The position numbers were made by a program, and so were the translations under genes. Positions 9,100-18,800 of a stretch of 64,000 nt of DNA are shown here, piece after piece. Source of the DNA: Pseudomonas asplenii. Lineage in GTDB: Bacteria > Pseudomonadota > Gammaproteobacteria > Pseudomonadales > Pseudomonadaceae. The stretch spans positions 2,046,001 through 2,110,000 of the forward strand of contig NZ_LT629777.1 in the NCBI RefSeq assembly GCF_900105475.1, given 5' to 3'. Within the stretch, counting starts at the first letter, position 1. Each line of letters opens with the position of its first letter. The notes beneath the pieces were generated by a model, which was given only the letters and a program-made list of their open reading frames with translations, searched no databases and was not told the DNA's origin.

Positions 9100-9540
9100 T
9101 CAGGATTCGGGGGATACGGGGTTTTCTTCGATCCAGCTTTGCAGCAGCAGTTTGGCGGCGATGGCATCCACCGGGTTGTCACGGTAGCTGCCTTTGTGTC
9201 CGCCCTTGGCCATGCGCTCGCCCTTGGCTTCGAACGTGGTCAGGCGCTCGTCCTGGGTAAAGAACGGCACGTTGTAGCGGCCATTCAGCCGGCGGGCGAA
9301 TTTTTCCGCCCGAGCGCACATCTCGCTGGGTGTGCCATCCATGTTCAGGGGCAGGCCGACCACCACCGCGTCGGGTTTCCACTCCTTGATCAGGGCTTCG
9401 ACCTGATTCCAGTCGGGAATCCCATTCTGCGCCTTGAGCGTGCACAGCTCACGGGCCTGGCCGGTGATCATCTGGCCGACGGCAACACCGATCTGCCGGG
9501 TACCGTAGTCGAAACCCAGCAGCAGACGAATATTGGCCAT
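9100..9540 (-). CDS. ruvX: Holliday-junction-resolvase-like RuvX/YqgF nuclease
   Basis: 146 residues from the ATG at 9540; its A is also the last base of the yqgE stop (TGATG). RNase H-like fold with acidic residues in [16 protein letters not shown] (residues 6-21), the [11 protein letters not shown] strand, [10 protein letters not shown] and the C-terminal [13 protein letters not shown]. In E. coli the family acts in 16S rRNA 5' end maturation. Coupled translation with yqgE is the usual arrangement. Confidence 0.94.
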   Translation of the reverse strand: MANIRLLLGFDYGTRQIGVAVGQMITGQARELCTLKAQNGIPDWNQVEALIKEWKPDAVVVGLPLNMDGTPSEMCARAEKFARRLNGRYNVPFFTQDERLTTFEAKGERMAKGGHKGSYRDNPVDAIAAKLLLQSWIEENPVSPES

Positions 9541-10109
9541 CAGGCGTGACCCGCCTGACTGGTGAGCAGGTTGAGGTTGACGCCCAGGTGCGCGGCGGCG
9601 GCGGCCAGGCGGTCTTCGCTGTCGGTGTTGAAGAGGATTTCCGGGGAGAACGGGCAGGTCAGCCAGGCGTTGTCGGCCAGTTCGGCCTCCAGTTGTCCGG
9701 CTTCCCAACCGGCGTAGCCGAGGGCGATCAGGCTGTGTTCGGGGCCGATACCGTCGGCGATGGCGAACAGCACGTCCTGGGAGGTCGACAAGGCCAGGCC
9801 TTCGAGTTCGACGGTGGCCTGGTAGGACTTGCCGATGGGGTGCAGGACGAAGCCGCGATCGGTCTGCACCGGGCCACCGGAATAGATCGGTAAATGCTGG
9901 CAGCGCGCGGGAGGATCGATATCCGGGCGCAACTGCTCAAGAATATCGGCCAGGTTCAGTGATTGCGGGCGGTTGATGACCAGCCCCATGGCACCGTTTG
10001 CGCTGTGCTCGACGATATAGGTCAAGGTCTGCGCAAAGTTCGGGTCGGCCATATGCGGCATGGCGATCAGGAAGTGATGCTTGAGGTACGTCGGTGTGAG
10101 GTTTTTCAT
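9540..10109 (-). CDS. yqgE: YqgE/AlgH family protein
   Basis: 189 residues from the ATG at 10109 (MKNLTPTYLKHHFLIAMPHM), which matches the family N-terminus; the frame stays open upstream but without family similarity. Conserved motifs are HFLIAMP, TYIVEHSANGAMGLVINRP, YSGGPVQTDRGFVLH and GYAGWEAGQLEAEL. AlgH was named for an effect on alginate gene expression in P. aeruginosa, but the molecular function is unknown. It overlaps ruvX by one base. Confidence 0.93.
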   Translation of the reverse strand: MKNLTPTYLKHHFLIAMPHMADPNFAQTLTYIVEHSANGAMGLVINRPQSLNLADILEQLRPDIDPPARCQHLPIYSGGPVQTDRGFVLHPIGKSYQATVELEGLALSTSQDVLFAIADGIGPEHSLIALGYAGWEAGQLEAELADNAWLTCPFSPEILFNTDSEDRLAAAAAHLGVNLNLLTSQAGHA

Positions 10110-10158
10110 GAACTCTAGTGTGGCGGTGGGCGGGCGAACTGACAAGCAGGGGTGGCCC

Positions 10159-11058
10159 TCAATTACTGGACAGACGGTCACCCCGGGCGAAACGCCAGGT
10201 GCGGATGATCTCCAGTCGGTCGATGTCCGACAGGTCGCCGGTGAAGGGCGCGAAGGGCGCCGCCAGGCGGACGATACGCTGTGCGGCCTGGTCCAGCAGC
10301 GGCTGGCCGGAGGATTCGAGCACCAGCACTTCGTACAGCGAACCGTCATGGTTGATCGACACCATCAACCGCAGGTTGCCGTAGATCTGCTGGCGGCGGG
10401 CCTCTTCGGGATAGTTGAGGTTGCCGATCCGTTCGACCTTCTTGCGCCACTCATCCTTGTACCAGGCACCCTTGTCACGCATGGTCGACGCCGCGCTCAG
10501 GCGGTGGATACGTGGCCTTTTGGCATATAGCTGGCGTTCCTTGGCCAGTTCCGCCTCCAGGCTGGCGATGTCGCTGGACAACTGCGAGCTGTCGAAGGTC
10601 GGCGTTTCGGCCTGGGGCGCCGCCTCAGGCTTGCGTTCTTCGTGGTGGGTGACGGTTTTCTTCGGTTTGGGCGCGACCGTGGCGACGGCAGCCTTGGGCG
10701 TTGCTTCGGTGACTTGCGGCTTGGCTGGCGGTGGTGTGGCCACCTTGTTGACAGCGTTGTCCTGGAATGGCGCGACCTCGGTGGTGGTCGGGATCGCCTT
10801 CTTGTCCAGTGTGCCGCTGCCCTGCTGGTTCTCCTGGGCGATGAAATCGGCCTTGGCCGGCTTGGTCTCGCTCTTGAAGGTCGCCAGGGTGATTTCCAGG
10901 GTCCTGCTGATCTGTTTGGGCTCGACGAAACTGAACCCGACCCCGAGCAGCAATGCCAGGTGGATCAGCGCGGCGAGAAACAGGGTAAAGCCGAGCCTGT
11001 CGGCCGGGCGCACGCCGGTGCGGTAGAGTTCGGGAGGCAGATCGGCGGGGAGAGTCAT
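10159..11058 (-). CDS. TonB-family energy transducer (TonB3-like)
   Basis: 299 residues from the ATG at 11058. One membrane helix (about residues 23-43, LGFTLFLAALIHLALLLGVGF), then a Lys/Pro/Ala-rich periplasmic spacer with a KERQLYAKRPRIHRL segment, then a C-terminal TonB domain (about 215-285: NYPEEARRQQIYGNLRLMV). TonB proteins carry inner-membrane energy to outer-membrane receptors. The locus between gshB and yqgE beside pilG matches P. aeruginosa tonB3, which is reported to affect twitching and pilus assembly; assigning that role here is inference. No ExbB/ExbD genes are nearby. Confidence 0.87.
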   Translation of the reverse strand: MTLPADLPPELYRTGVRPADRLGFTLFLAALIHLALLLGVGFSFVEPKQISRTLEITLATFKSETKPAKADFIAQENQQGSGTLDKKAIPTTTEVAPFQDNAVNKVATPPPAKPQVTEATPKAAVATVAPKPKKTVTHHEERKPEAAPQAETPTFDSSQLSSDIASLEAELAKERQLYAKRPRIHRLSAASTMRDKGAWYKDEWRKKVERIGNLNYPEEARRQQIYGNLRLMVSINHDGSLYEVLVLESSGQPLLDQAAQRIVRLAAPFAPFTGDLSDIDRLEIIRTWRFARGDRLSSN

Positions 11059-11135
11059 GACCAGAAAACCAACATCACGCATATCAGAGGCGGTGCATCA
11101 TAGCGCAATGTTGGTTTCATCTCGGCTGTTCTACA

Positions 11136-12089
11136 TCAACGGCTTTTGAGCTTCTGCTCGATGGCATCCATCAGCAGGCCGCCGATCTGGGTGCCGAAGG
11201 CGTTGTCGATCTCGCGGATGCAGGTCGGGCTGGTGACATTGATTTCCGTCAGATGCTCGCCGATGACATCAAGACCGACGAACAACAGGCCCTTTTCACG
11301 CAAGGTAGGTCCAACCTGGGCGGCGATCCAGCGGTCGCGGTCTGTCAGTGGGCGTGCTTCGCCACGTCCGCCGGCCGCCAGGTTGCCACGGGTTTCGCCG
11401 CTGGCCGGGATACGTGCCAGGCAATAGGGTACCGGCTCGCCATCGACCATCAGGATGCGCTTGTCGCCGTCCTTGATCGCCGGCAGGTAGGCCTGGGCCA
11501 TGATCTGCTGGCCGCCCAGCGCGGTCAGCGTCTCGAGGATCACCGACAGGTTCGGGTCGCCCACCCGGTGACGGAAGATCGAAGTGCCGCCCATGCCGTC
11601 CAGTGGCTTGAGGATCACATCGCCGTGCTTGGCGGCGAACTCACGCAACACGTCGGCGCGGCGGCTGACTACGGTCGGTGGCGTGCACTGCGGGAACTGG
11701 GTGGCGAACAGCTTTTCGTTGCAGTCACGCAGGCTCTGGGGCTTGTTCACCACCAGCACGCCGGCACGTTCGGCCTGCTCCAGCAGGTAGGTGGAGTAGA
11801 CGAACTCCATGTCGAACGGCGGATCCTTGCGCATCAGGATCACGTCCAGGTCGCTCAGGGCCGCGTCGGTCTCGGCTTCCAGTTCGAACCAGTGCTCAGG
11901 GTTGGCGAACACTTTCAGCGGTTTCATCCGTGCCCGGGCCACGCCAGCGTCCTGGTAAAGGTCCTGCTGCTCCATGTAGAACAGCGTCCAGCCGCGCTCC
12001 TGGGCGGCCAGCAACATGGCCAGCGAGCTGTCCTTCTTGTAGGAAATGCTCGCGATGGGGTCCATGACAATCCCGAGACGAACGCTCAT
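11136..12089 (-). CDS. gshB: Glutathione synthetase
   Basis: 317 residues, full length. ATP-grasp ligase joining gamma-glutamylcysteine and glycine. N-terminal LGIVMDPIASISYKKDSSLAML, the ATP-grasp strand GDVILKPLDGMGGTSIFR (about 157-174), and C-terminal VGLDVIGEHLTEINVTSPTC with metal-binding Glu/Asn are all typical of bacterial GshB. Transcribed divergently from pilG across a 236-base gap. It begins the minus-strand run gshB-tonB-yqgE-ruvX-pyrR-pyrB-pyrC'. Confidence 0.96.
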   Translation of the reverse strand: MSVRLGIVMDPIASISYKKDSSLAMLLAAQERGWTLFYMEQQDLYQDAGVARARMKPLKVFANPEHWFELEAETDAALSDLDVILMRKDPPFDMEFVYSTYLLEQAERAGVLVVNKPQSLRDCNEKLFATQFPQCTPPTVVSRRADVLREFAAKHGDVILKPLDGMGGTSIFRHRVGDPNLSVILETLTALGGQQIMAQAYLPAIKDGDKRILMVDGEPVPYCLARIPASGETRGNLAAGGRGEARPLTDRDRWIAAQVGPTLREKGLLFVGLDVIGEHLTEINVTSPTCIREIDNAFGTQIGGLLMDAIEQKLKSR

Positions 12090-12325
12090 GGGCTATATCC
12101 TCTGTAGGCCGTGAAGGCCGTAATGACTTGAAAAGTGGCGTCAGAGTGGCGCTGCGGATGTTTGCGGTCAAGGAAAAGCTGGGTCTGGGGCCGCGCATGG
12201 ATTGCATGGGGAGACTGTGCTAAAAAGGTTCGCATCCTGTACGAAATCCTTGCGCATCAACGGTTTCGCGCCCGGAAATCGGGCATCCCTGGAAAATGCG
12301 TCGCTGTGGCGATGGTAGAGCAGAT

Positions 12326-12733
12326 ATGGAACAGCATTCCACAGCCTTGAAAGTCATGGTCATCGATGACTCGAAGACGATTCGCCGCACCGCCGAGACG
12401 CTGCTCAAGCACGTCGGCTGCGAAGTCATCACCGCCGTCGACGGTTTCGAGGCGTTGGCCAAGATCGCCGATCATCACCCGGGGATCATTTTCGTCGACA
12501 TCATGATGCCGCGCCTGGATGGCTACCAGACCTGTGCCCTGATCAAGAACAACCGTGCGTTCAAGTCGACGCCGGTGATCATGCTGTCCTCCAAGGACGG
12601 CCTGTTCGACAAGGCCAAGGGGCGTATCGTCGGTTCTGATCAGTTTTTGACCAAGCCTTTCAGCCGGGAAGAACTGCTGGCGGCGATCAAGGCTCATGTC
12701 CCGGGTTTCGCGGCAATAGAACAAGTACTTTGA
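12326..12733 (+). CDS. pilG: PilG, CheY-like twitching response regulator
   Basis: 135 residues from ATG 12326, the same length as PilG of P. aeruginosa. Single receiver domain: acidic pair in VMVIDDSKTIRR, phosphoacceptor Asp in IIFVDIMMPRLDGYQ, conserved Thr/Ser in IMLSSKDG, and Lys in FLTKPFSREE. It receives phosphate from the ChpA kinase and promotes pilus extension and cAMP signalling in P. aeruginosa. First gene of the pilGHIJ-chpA-chpC operon; the start has only a weak Shine-Dalgarno (AGAG). Confidence 0.95.
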   Translation: MEQHSTALKVMVIDDSKTIRRTAETLLKHVGCEVITAVDGFEALAKIADHHPGIIFVDIMMPRLDGYQTCALIKNNRAFKSTPVIMLSSKDGLFDKAKGRIVGSDQFLTKPFSREELLAAIKAHVPGFAAIEQVL

Positions 12734-12777
12734 CGGGTGGCCGCCGGGCCGCCTGCTTTATAAGAATGGGGAACACC

Positions 12778-13143
12778 ATGGCACGCATCCTGATCGTCGA
12801 TGATTCGCCGACTGAAATGTACAAACTGACCGGTATGCTGGAAAAGCAGGGTCATGAAGTCCTCAAGGCCGAGAACGGCGCCGACGGCGTGGCCCTGGCC
12901 CGCCAGGAAAAGCCCGATGCGGTCCTGATGGATATCGTCATGCCAGGCCTCAACGGTTTCCAGGCGACCCGACAACTGACCAAGGATCCTGAAACCTCGG
13001 CGATTCCGGTGATCATCATTACCACCAAGGACCAGGAGACCGACAAGGTCTGGGGCACGCGCCAGGGCGCCAGGGATTACCTGACCAAGCCGGTCGACGA
13101 GGAAACCCTGCTCAAGACCCTGAACAACGTTCTGGCCGGTTGA
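12778..13143 (+). CDS. pilH: PilH, CheY-like twitching response regulator
   Basis: 121 residues from ATG 12778 with GGGGAA upstream. Stand-alone receiver domain with RILIVDDSPTEMYKL, phosphoacceptor Asp in AVLMDIVMPGLNGF, Thr in IIITTKD and Lys in YLTKPVDEE. In P. aeruginosa PilH opposes PilG, acting as the second output or phosphate sink of ChpA. It lies 44 bases after pilG and 12 before pilI. Confidence 0.95.
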   Translation: MARILIVDDSPTEMYKLTGMLEKQGHEVLKAENGADGVALARQEKPDAVLMDIVMPGLNGFQATRQLTKDPETSAIPVIIITTKDQETDKVWGTRQGARDYLTKPVDEETLLKTLNNVLAG

Positions 13144-13155
13144 CGGCCGGCAGAC

Positions 13156-13695
13156 ATGGCCGAATCGCCGACCGCCTTCCAGCTGCTGCTGGAGATCGAC
13201 CAGCGCTGCCGGGCACTGGCTGCCGACCTGCCGTCCCAGGAAACCCGCCCGGACACCTGGAGCGGCATCGGTTTCCGGCTCGGCGAGCAGTGGTACGTGG
13301 CGCCGATGGGCGAGGTCGCCGAAGTGCTGCATGAGCCGCGCTATACCCTGCTGCCGGGGGTGAAACCCTGGGTCAAGGGCGTAGCCAACCTGCGTGGGCG
13401 GCTGCTGCCGATCATGGACCTGTGTGGTTTTTTCGGTCACGAGTTGTCGGTATTGCGCAAACAGCGGCGGGTGCTGGTGCTGGAGCACAAGGACGTGTTC
13501 GCCGGCCTGCTGGTGGATGAGGTGGCAGGCATGCAGCACTTTCCCCGGCACAGCCGGCAGTTGCATTCGGTGGCGCGCCCGGAGCGGGTGGTCGCGCCCT
13601 TTGTACAAGGCTGTTTCGAGCGTGAGCGCAACTGGTGGGTGTTCAGCCCGTTCATCCTGGCACAGGCACCGGGGTTTCTTGATGTTGCGGTCTAA
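13156..13695 (+). CDS. pilI: PilI, CheW-like adaptor
   Basis: 179 residues, one CheW domain spanning about 35-175 (GIGFRLGEQWYVAPMGEVAEVL, VKGVANLRGRLLPIMDL, VLVLEHKDVFAGLLVDEVAGM). Couples the receptor PilJ to the kinase ChpA in the Pil-Chp array. Family length and gene order fit PilI. The start at 13156 follows pilH by 12 bases. Confidence 0.94.
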   Translation: MAESPTAFQLLLEIDQRCRALAADLPSQETRPDTWSGIGFRLGEQWYVAPMGEVAEVLHEPRYTLLPGVKPWVKGVANLRGRLLPIMDLCGFFGHELSVLRKQRRVLVLEHKDVFAGLLVDEVAGMQHFPRHSRQLHSVARPERVVAPFVQGCFERERNWWVFSPFILAQAPGFLDVAV

Positions 13696-13752
13696 TCATG
13701 TGTCCGGCTTGCGCGGGGCCCGCTTCCACAGTCGTACAGGCAGGGGCCAGAG

Positions 13753-15810
13753 ATGATCAAAGGTAATACCGGCAACCCCGAACAGGCCTCGCGCAGCCGT
13801 TCGCAGATCATCGTGCTGTTTATCGCACTGATCGTGTTCATCATGTTGCTGTTCGCCAATTTCGCGTATCTCAACACCCAGTCCACCTACGACAAGCAGT
13901 ACATCAGCCACGCCGGCGAGTTGCGCGTGCTGTCCCAGCGCATCGCCAAGAACGCCACCGAAGCCGCCTCCGGCAAGGCCGCGGCATTCAAGTTGCTCAG
14001 CGATGCGCGCAACGATTTCGCCCAGCGCTGGGGCTACTTGAAGAAAGGCGACCCGGCCACCGGCCTGCCCGCCGCACCGCCGGCCGTGCGTAATGAAATG
14101 CATGCAGTGCAGCAGGACTGGGAAAACCTGCTGAAAAACACGGACGCGATTCTCGCCAGCGAACAGACCGTGCTGTCCCTGCACCAGGTGGCGGCGACCC
14201 TGGCTGAAACCGTGCCGCAGTTGCAGGTGGAATACGAGAAGGTCGTGGAAATCCTCCTGCAGCGTGGCGCGCCGGCGGCCCAGGTGGCCATGGCCCAGCG
14301 TCAGTCGTTGCTCGCCGAACGCATTCTCGGTGCGGTGAACACCGTGTTGGCCGGCGACGAAAACTCGTCCCAGGCCGCCGACGCCTTCGGGCGCGATGCG
14401 GCCCGCTTCGGCCAGGTACTCAATGGCATGCTGCAGGGCAATGCCGCGCTGAAGATTTCCCAGGTCGAAGACAAGGATGCCCGCGCCCGCCTCGGCGAGA
14501 TTGCCGAACTCTTCGAGTTCGTTTCCGGCTCCGTCGACGAGATCCTCGAAACCTCGCCGGAGCTGTTCCAGGTCCGTGAATCCGCCAGCAGCATCTTCAG
14601 CCTGTCGCAGACCCTGCTGGACGAAGCCTCGCACCTGGCCAACGGGTTCGAGAACCTGGCGGGTGGGCGCTCCCTCGACACCATCGGCGGTTATGTGCTC
14701 GGCCTGCTGGCGCTGGCTTCGATCATTCTGATCGGGCTGGTCATGGTCCGAGAGACCAATCGCCAGTTGCACGAAACGGCCGAAAAGAATGAGCGTAACC
14801 AACACGCGATCATGCGCTTGCTGGATGAAATCGAAGACCTGGCCGACGGCGACCTGACCGTGACCGCCTCGGTGACCGAAGACTTCACCGGGACCATTGC
14901 CGACTCGATCAACTATTCGGTGGACCAGTTGCGCGACCTGGTCGCGACCATCAACCTCACGGCTGGCAAGGTCGCCGCTGCCGTACAGGAAACCCAGGCC
15001 ACCGCGATGCAACTGGCCGAGGCCTCGGAGCACCAGGCCCAGCAGATCAGCGAGGCGTCTGCGGCAATCAGCGACATGGCTCAATCCATTGACCAGGTAT
15101 CGGCCAACGCCGCCGAATCCTCGGCGGTGGCCGAACGCTCGGTGGAAATCGCCAACAAGGGCAACGAGGTGGTTCACAACACCATCCACGGTATGGACAA
15201 CATCCGCGAGCAGATCCAGGACACTGCCAAGCGAATCAAGCGTCTTGGCGAGTCTTCCCAGGAGATCGGCGATATCGTCAGCCTGATCGACGATATCGCC
15301 GACCAGACCAACATCCTTGCGCTCAACGCGGCGATCCAGGCATCCATGGCCGGGGATGCCGGACGCGGTTTCGCAGTGGTCGCCGACGAGGTCCAGCGCC
15401 TGGCAGAGCGTTCGTCCGCCGCGACCCGGCAGATCGAAACCCTGGTGCGGGCAATCCAGACCGACACCAACGAAGCGGTGATTTCCATGGAGCAGACCAC
15501 CACCGAAGTGGTGCGCGGTGCCCGGTTGGCGCAGGATGCCGGTGTGGCGTTGGAGGAAATCGAAGGCGTATCGAAAACCCTGGCGGCGCTGATCCAGAGC
15601 ATCTTCAATGCCGCCCAGCAGCAAACCTCGTCGGCGGGACAGATTTCGCTGACGATGAACGTGATCCAGCAGATCACCACCCAGACATCCTCCGGTTCGA
15701 CCGCCACCGCCGAGAGCATTGGCAACCTGGCGAAAATGGCCAGCCAACTGCGGCGCTCGGTCTCCGGCTTCACCTTGCCCCAGGCGCAAGATGCGCGGGA
15801 AACCCGGTAG
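13753..15810 (+). CDS. pilJ: PilJ, type IV pilus methyl-accepting chemoreceptor
   Basis: 685 residues. Transmembrane helix about 19-41, a periplasmic region with two PilJ-type helical units ([19 protein letters not shown] and a second [14 protein letters not shown]), second helix about 313-334, HAMP, then a long coiled-coil signalling domain with the conserved tip [20 protein letters not shown]. It senses pilus or surface input and controls ChpA. The usual methylation partners pilK and chpB are not in this cluster, so how the receptor adapts here is an open point. Confidence 0.95.
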   Translation: MIKGNTGNPEQASRSRSQIIVLFIALIVFIMLLFANFAYLNTQSTYDKQYISHAGELRVLSQRIAKNATEAASGKAAAFKLLSDARNDFAQRWGYLKKGDPATGLPAAPPAVRNEMHAVQQDWENLLKNTDAILASEQTVLSLHQVAATLAETVPQLQVEYEKVVEILLQRGAPAAQVAMAQRQSLLAERILGAVNTVLAGDENSSQAADAFGRDAARFGQVLNGMLQGNAALKISQVEDKDARARLGEIAELFEFVSGSVDEILETSPELFQVRESASSIFSLSQTLLDEASHLANGFENLAGGRSLDTIGGYVLGLLALASIILIGLVMVRETNRQLHETAEKNERNQHAIMRLLDEIEDLADGDLTVTASVTEDFTGTIADSINYSVDQLRDLVATINLTAGKVAAAVQETQATAMQLAEASEHQAQQISEASAAISDMAQSIDQVSANAAESSAVAERSVEIANKGNEVVHNTIHGMDNIREQIQDTAKRIKRLGESSQEIGDIVSLIDDIADQTNILALNAAIQASMAGDAGRGFAVVADEVQRLAERSSAATRQIETLVRAIQTDTNEAVISMEQTTTEVVRGARLAQDAGVALEEIEGVSKTLAALIQSIFNAAQQQTSSAGQISLTMNVIQQITTQTSSGSTATAESIGNLAKMASQLRRSVSGFTLPQAQDARETR

Positions 15811-15817
15811 TGCAAGC

Positions 15818-18800
15818 ATGAGCGACCAGCACGACTACGTGGCCCTCGAATGGGTCAAGGATGAGATCGCCGATACCTTGAGGCAGGCCCGCCAGGCGCT
15901 GGATGGCCTCGATGAGCCGGAGCACGCGGGCCAGGATATCGCCGAGTGCCTGGCCTGTATCCACCAGGTGCATGGCAGTTTGCAGATGGTCGAGTTCTAC
16001 GGCGCGGCGCTGTTGGCCGAGGAAATGGAACAACTGGTACTGGCCATGCAAGAAGGGCGGGTCAGCGAACCGGCCGAGGCGGTCAGCCTGTTGCACCAGG
16101 CCTTTGCCCAGTTGCCGCTGTACCTGGAGCGTGTGCACAGCGCCCGGCGCGACTTGCCGCTGGTGGTGCTGCCATTGCTCAACGACCTGCGCAGCGCCCG
16201 TGGTGAAAGCCGGCTGTCGGAGACCAGCCTGTTCAGTCCGGCCCTGCTGGAGTTGCCGCCCCTCGATGCCCAGGCGCTGGTCGAGCTGGCAACCGCAGAG
16301 CTGCCGGGGCTGCTGCGCAAGTGGCGACAGATGCTGCAGACCGCGTTGGTCGGGTTGTTGCGTGAGCAGGACGACGCCACCAACCTGGGCTACATGGCCA
16401 AGGTATTCAGCCGTCTCGAAGGGTTGTGCCAGGGCGCTCCGCTGGCGCCGCTGTGGCAGGTCGGTTCGGCGTTGGTCGAAGGCATGCTCGCGGGCGCAAT
16501 CGGCAACAGCCCGGCGCTGCGCAGCCTGCTCAAGGATGCCGACAAGGAGCTCAAGCGCCTGCTGGAGCAGGGCATCGAAGGGATCAATCAACCTGCGCCG
16601 GAAGAGTTGCTCAAGAGCCTGCTGTTCTACATTGCCAAGGCCGAACACCCCACCGCACAAATGCTCGTGCTAAAGGCTCGTTACGGCCTCGACGACGCCT
16701 TGCCGGAGACGACCGTGGTCGACGAGGAGCGCGCACGTCTTGCCGGTCCCGACCGCGATGCCATGCGTTCGGTGGTCTCGGCACTTTGCGAGGAACTGGT
16801 GCGGGTCAAGGAGCGACTGGATCTGTTCGTGCGCAGTGATCGCCTGCACACCGACGACCTGGGCAGTCTGCTGGCACCCTTGCGGCAGATCGCCGATACC
16901 CTGGCGGTGCTGGGCTTTGGCCAGCCGCGCAAGGTCATAATCGACCAGTTGGCGGTGGTCCAGGGCTTGGCCCAGGGCCAGCGCGAACCCAACGATGCGG
17001 TTCTGATGGATGTGGCTGGCGCCTTGCTCTATGTCGAGGCGACACTGGCCGGGATGGTCGGCACGGTCGAGCCGCAAAGTCGTGAGGAAAACCGCCTGCC
17101 AACCACCGATCTGACGTTGATTCATCAGATCGTGATCAAGGAGGCGCTGCTCTGCCTGCAGCAGGTCAAGGACCTGATCGTCGACTATATCGATGCCGAC
17201 TGGGACCGCGAGCGCCTGGCGCCGCTGCCCGAGCTGCTGACCCAGGTGCGCGGCGCCTTGTCGATGATTCCTCTGGGGCGTGCGGCGAGCCTGCTGGAAA
17301 CCTGCAATCACTGCATCCGCGAACAGTTGATCGACGGGCCGGCAGCGCCGTCCTGGCAGCAGCTCGATCGATTGGCCGATGCGTTGAGCGGCATCGAGTA
17401 TTACCTCGAACGCCTGGCAGAAGATCACGAAGCCCTGGGCGAGCAGGTGCTGGACAAGGTCGAGCAGAGCCTGGATGCCCTGGGTTACTTGCCGGTGGAG
17501 CTGGAGGTGCCGCTGCTCGAGGAGGTGCTGAGCCCTACCGAAGCGCTGGTCATGCGCGACCTGCAGGCGTTGGACGACCCCCATGTGGTGCAGTCCCTGG
17601 CCGATGTGCTGGCCAACCCGGTCTCGGAACTCAACCCGCCGGCCCGGCAAGTGCCCCGCAGCCTGCTGCCGCCGCCGCCTGACGAGGCGCCGGTCGATGA
17701 CGAGTTGCGCGAAGTGTTTCTCGAGGAAGCCGCTGAGGTCCTCGATGCCCTGCGCGACTACCTGCCGCGCTGGCTCGCCGATCTTGAAGGCAAGTCGGCT
17801 TTGGGCGAACTGCGTCGGGCCTTCCATACCCTCAAGGGCAGTGGCCGGATGGTGCGCGCGCTGGTGCTGGCCGAGTTGGCCTGGGCCATGGAGAACCTGC
17901 TCAATCGGGTTCTGGAGCGCAGCCTGGAACCCGGCCCCGAGGTGCCGCAACTGATCGAGGAGGTGGTGCGCCTGCTGCCGGAGCTGGTCGCCGAATTCGC
18001 CGCCGATGCCCAGCGCCAGCGCGACGATGTCGACCAGTTGGCGGCCCGCGCCCATGCCCTGGCGAACGTCGCAGGCGAGCAGGATGCCGAGACCGAGGAC
18101 TGGGTGGAAGGACTCGATCTGCAATTGCTGGAGATCTTCCGCAACGAAGCCGAGTCGCACCTCGACAGCCTCAACCGGTTTCTCGAACAGGCTGCCGAAC
18201 ACCTGCCGCTGCAGGTCAGCGATGAACTGCAACGGGCGCTGCATACCCTCAAGGGCAGCGCCTACATGGCGGGCGTCCTGCCGATGGCCGAGCTGGCCGG
18301 GCCGCTCTACTACCTGGTGCGCGAGTTCAAGGCCCATCTGCTGGCGCTGGACCTGGACGAGGTCGAGTTGCTGTTCGAGGCCGAAGGGTTGTTTCGCCAG
18401 GGCTTGCAGCAACTGGTGGATGATCCGCTGATCGCCATCGAGGGGGCGCCGCAACTGATCCAGCGTGCCGAAGCGTTGCTGGCAGAGCGGCTCGAAGCCC
18501 TGCTGAGCGTACCCAGCAGTGCCTCGCGGCCCCGGCGTGATCCACAACTGATCAGCAGCTTCCTGGCCCAGGGCATGGATATCCTGCTGGATGCCGAGAG
18601 CCTGTTGCTGCGCTGGCAGCAGCATCCGGGCGAGCGCCAGGAACTCAATGACCTGCTGGACGAGCTGACCACCCTCGGCCAGGCGGCGCACATCGCCGAC
18701 CTGGAACCGGTGGACGCGTTGTGCGAAGCCCTGCTGGATATCTACGGTGCTGTCGAGGAAAGCAGCCTGGCGGTCAGCGAGCGGTTCTTCCATGAGGCAC

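Noticed and set aside
13696..15819. Minus-strand open frame of about 700 codons opposite pilJ
   Set aside because: Antisense artefact of a strongly biased gene; no recognisable domain or start signal.
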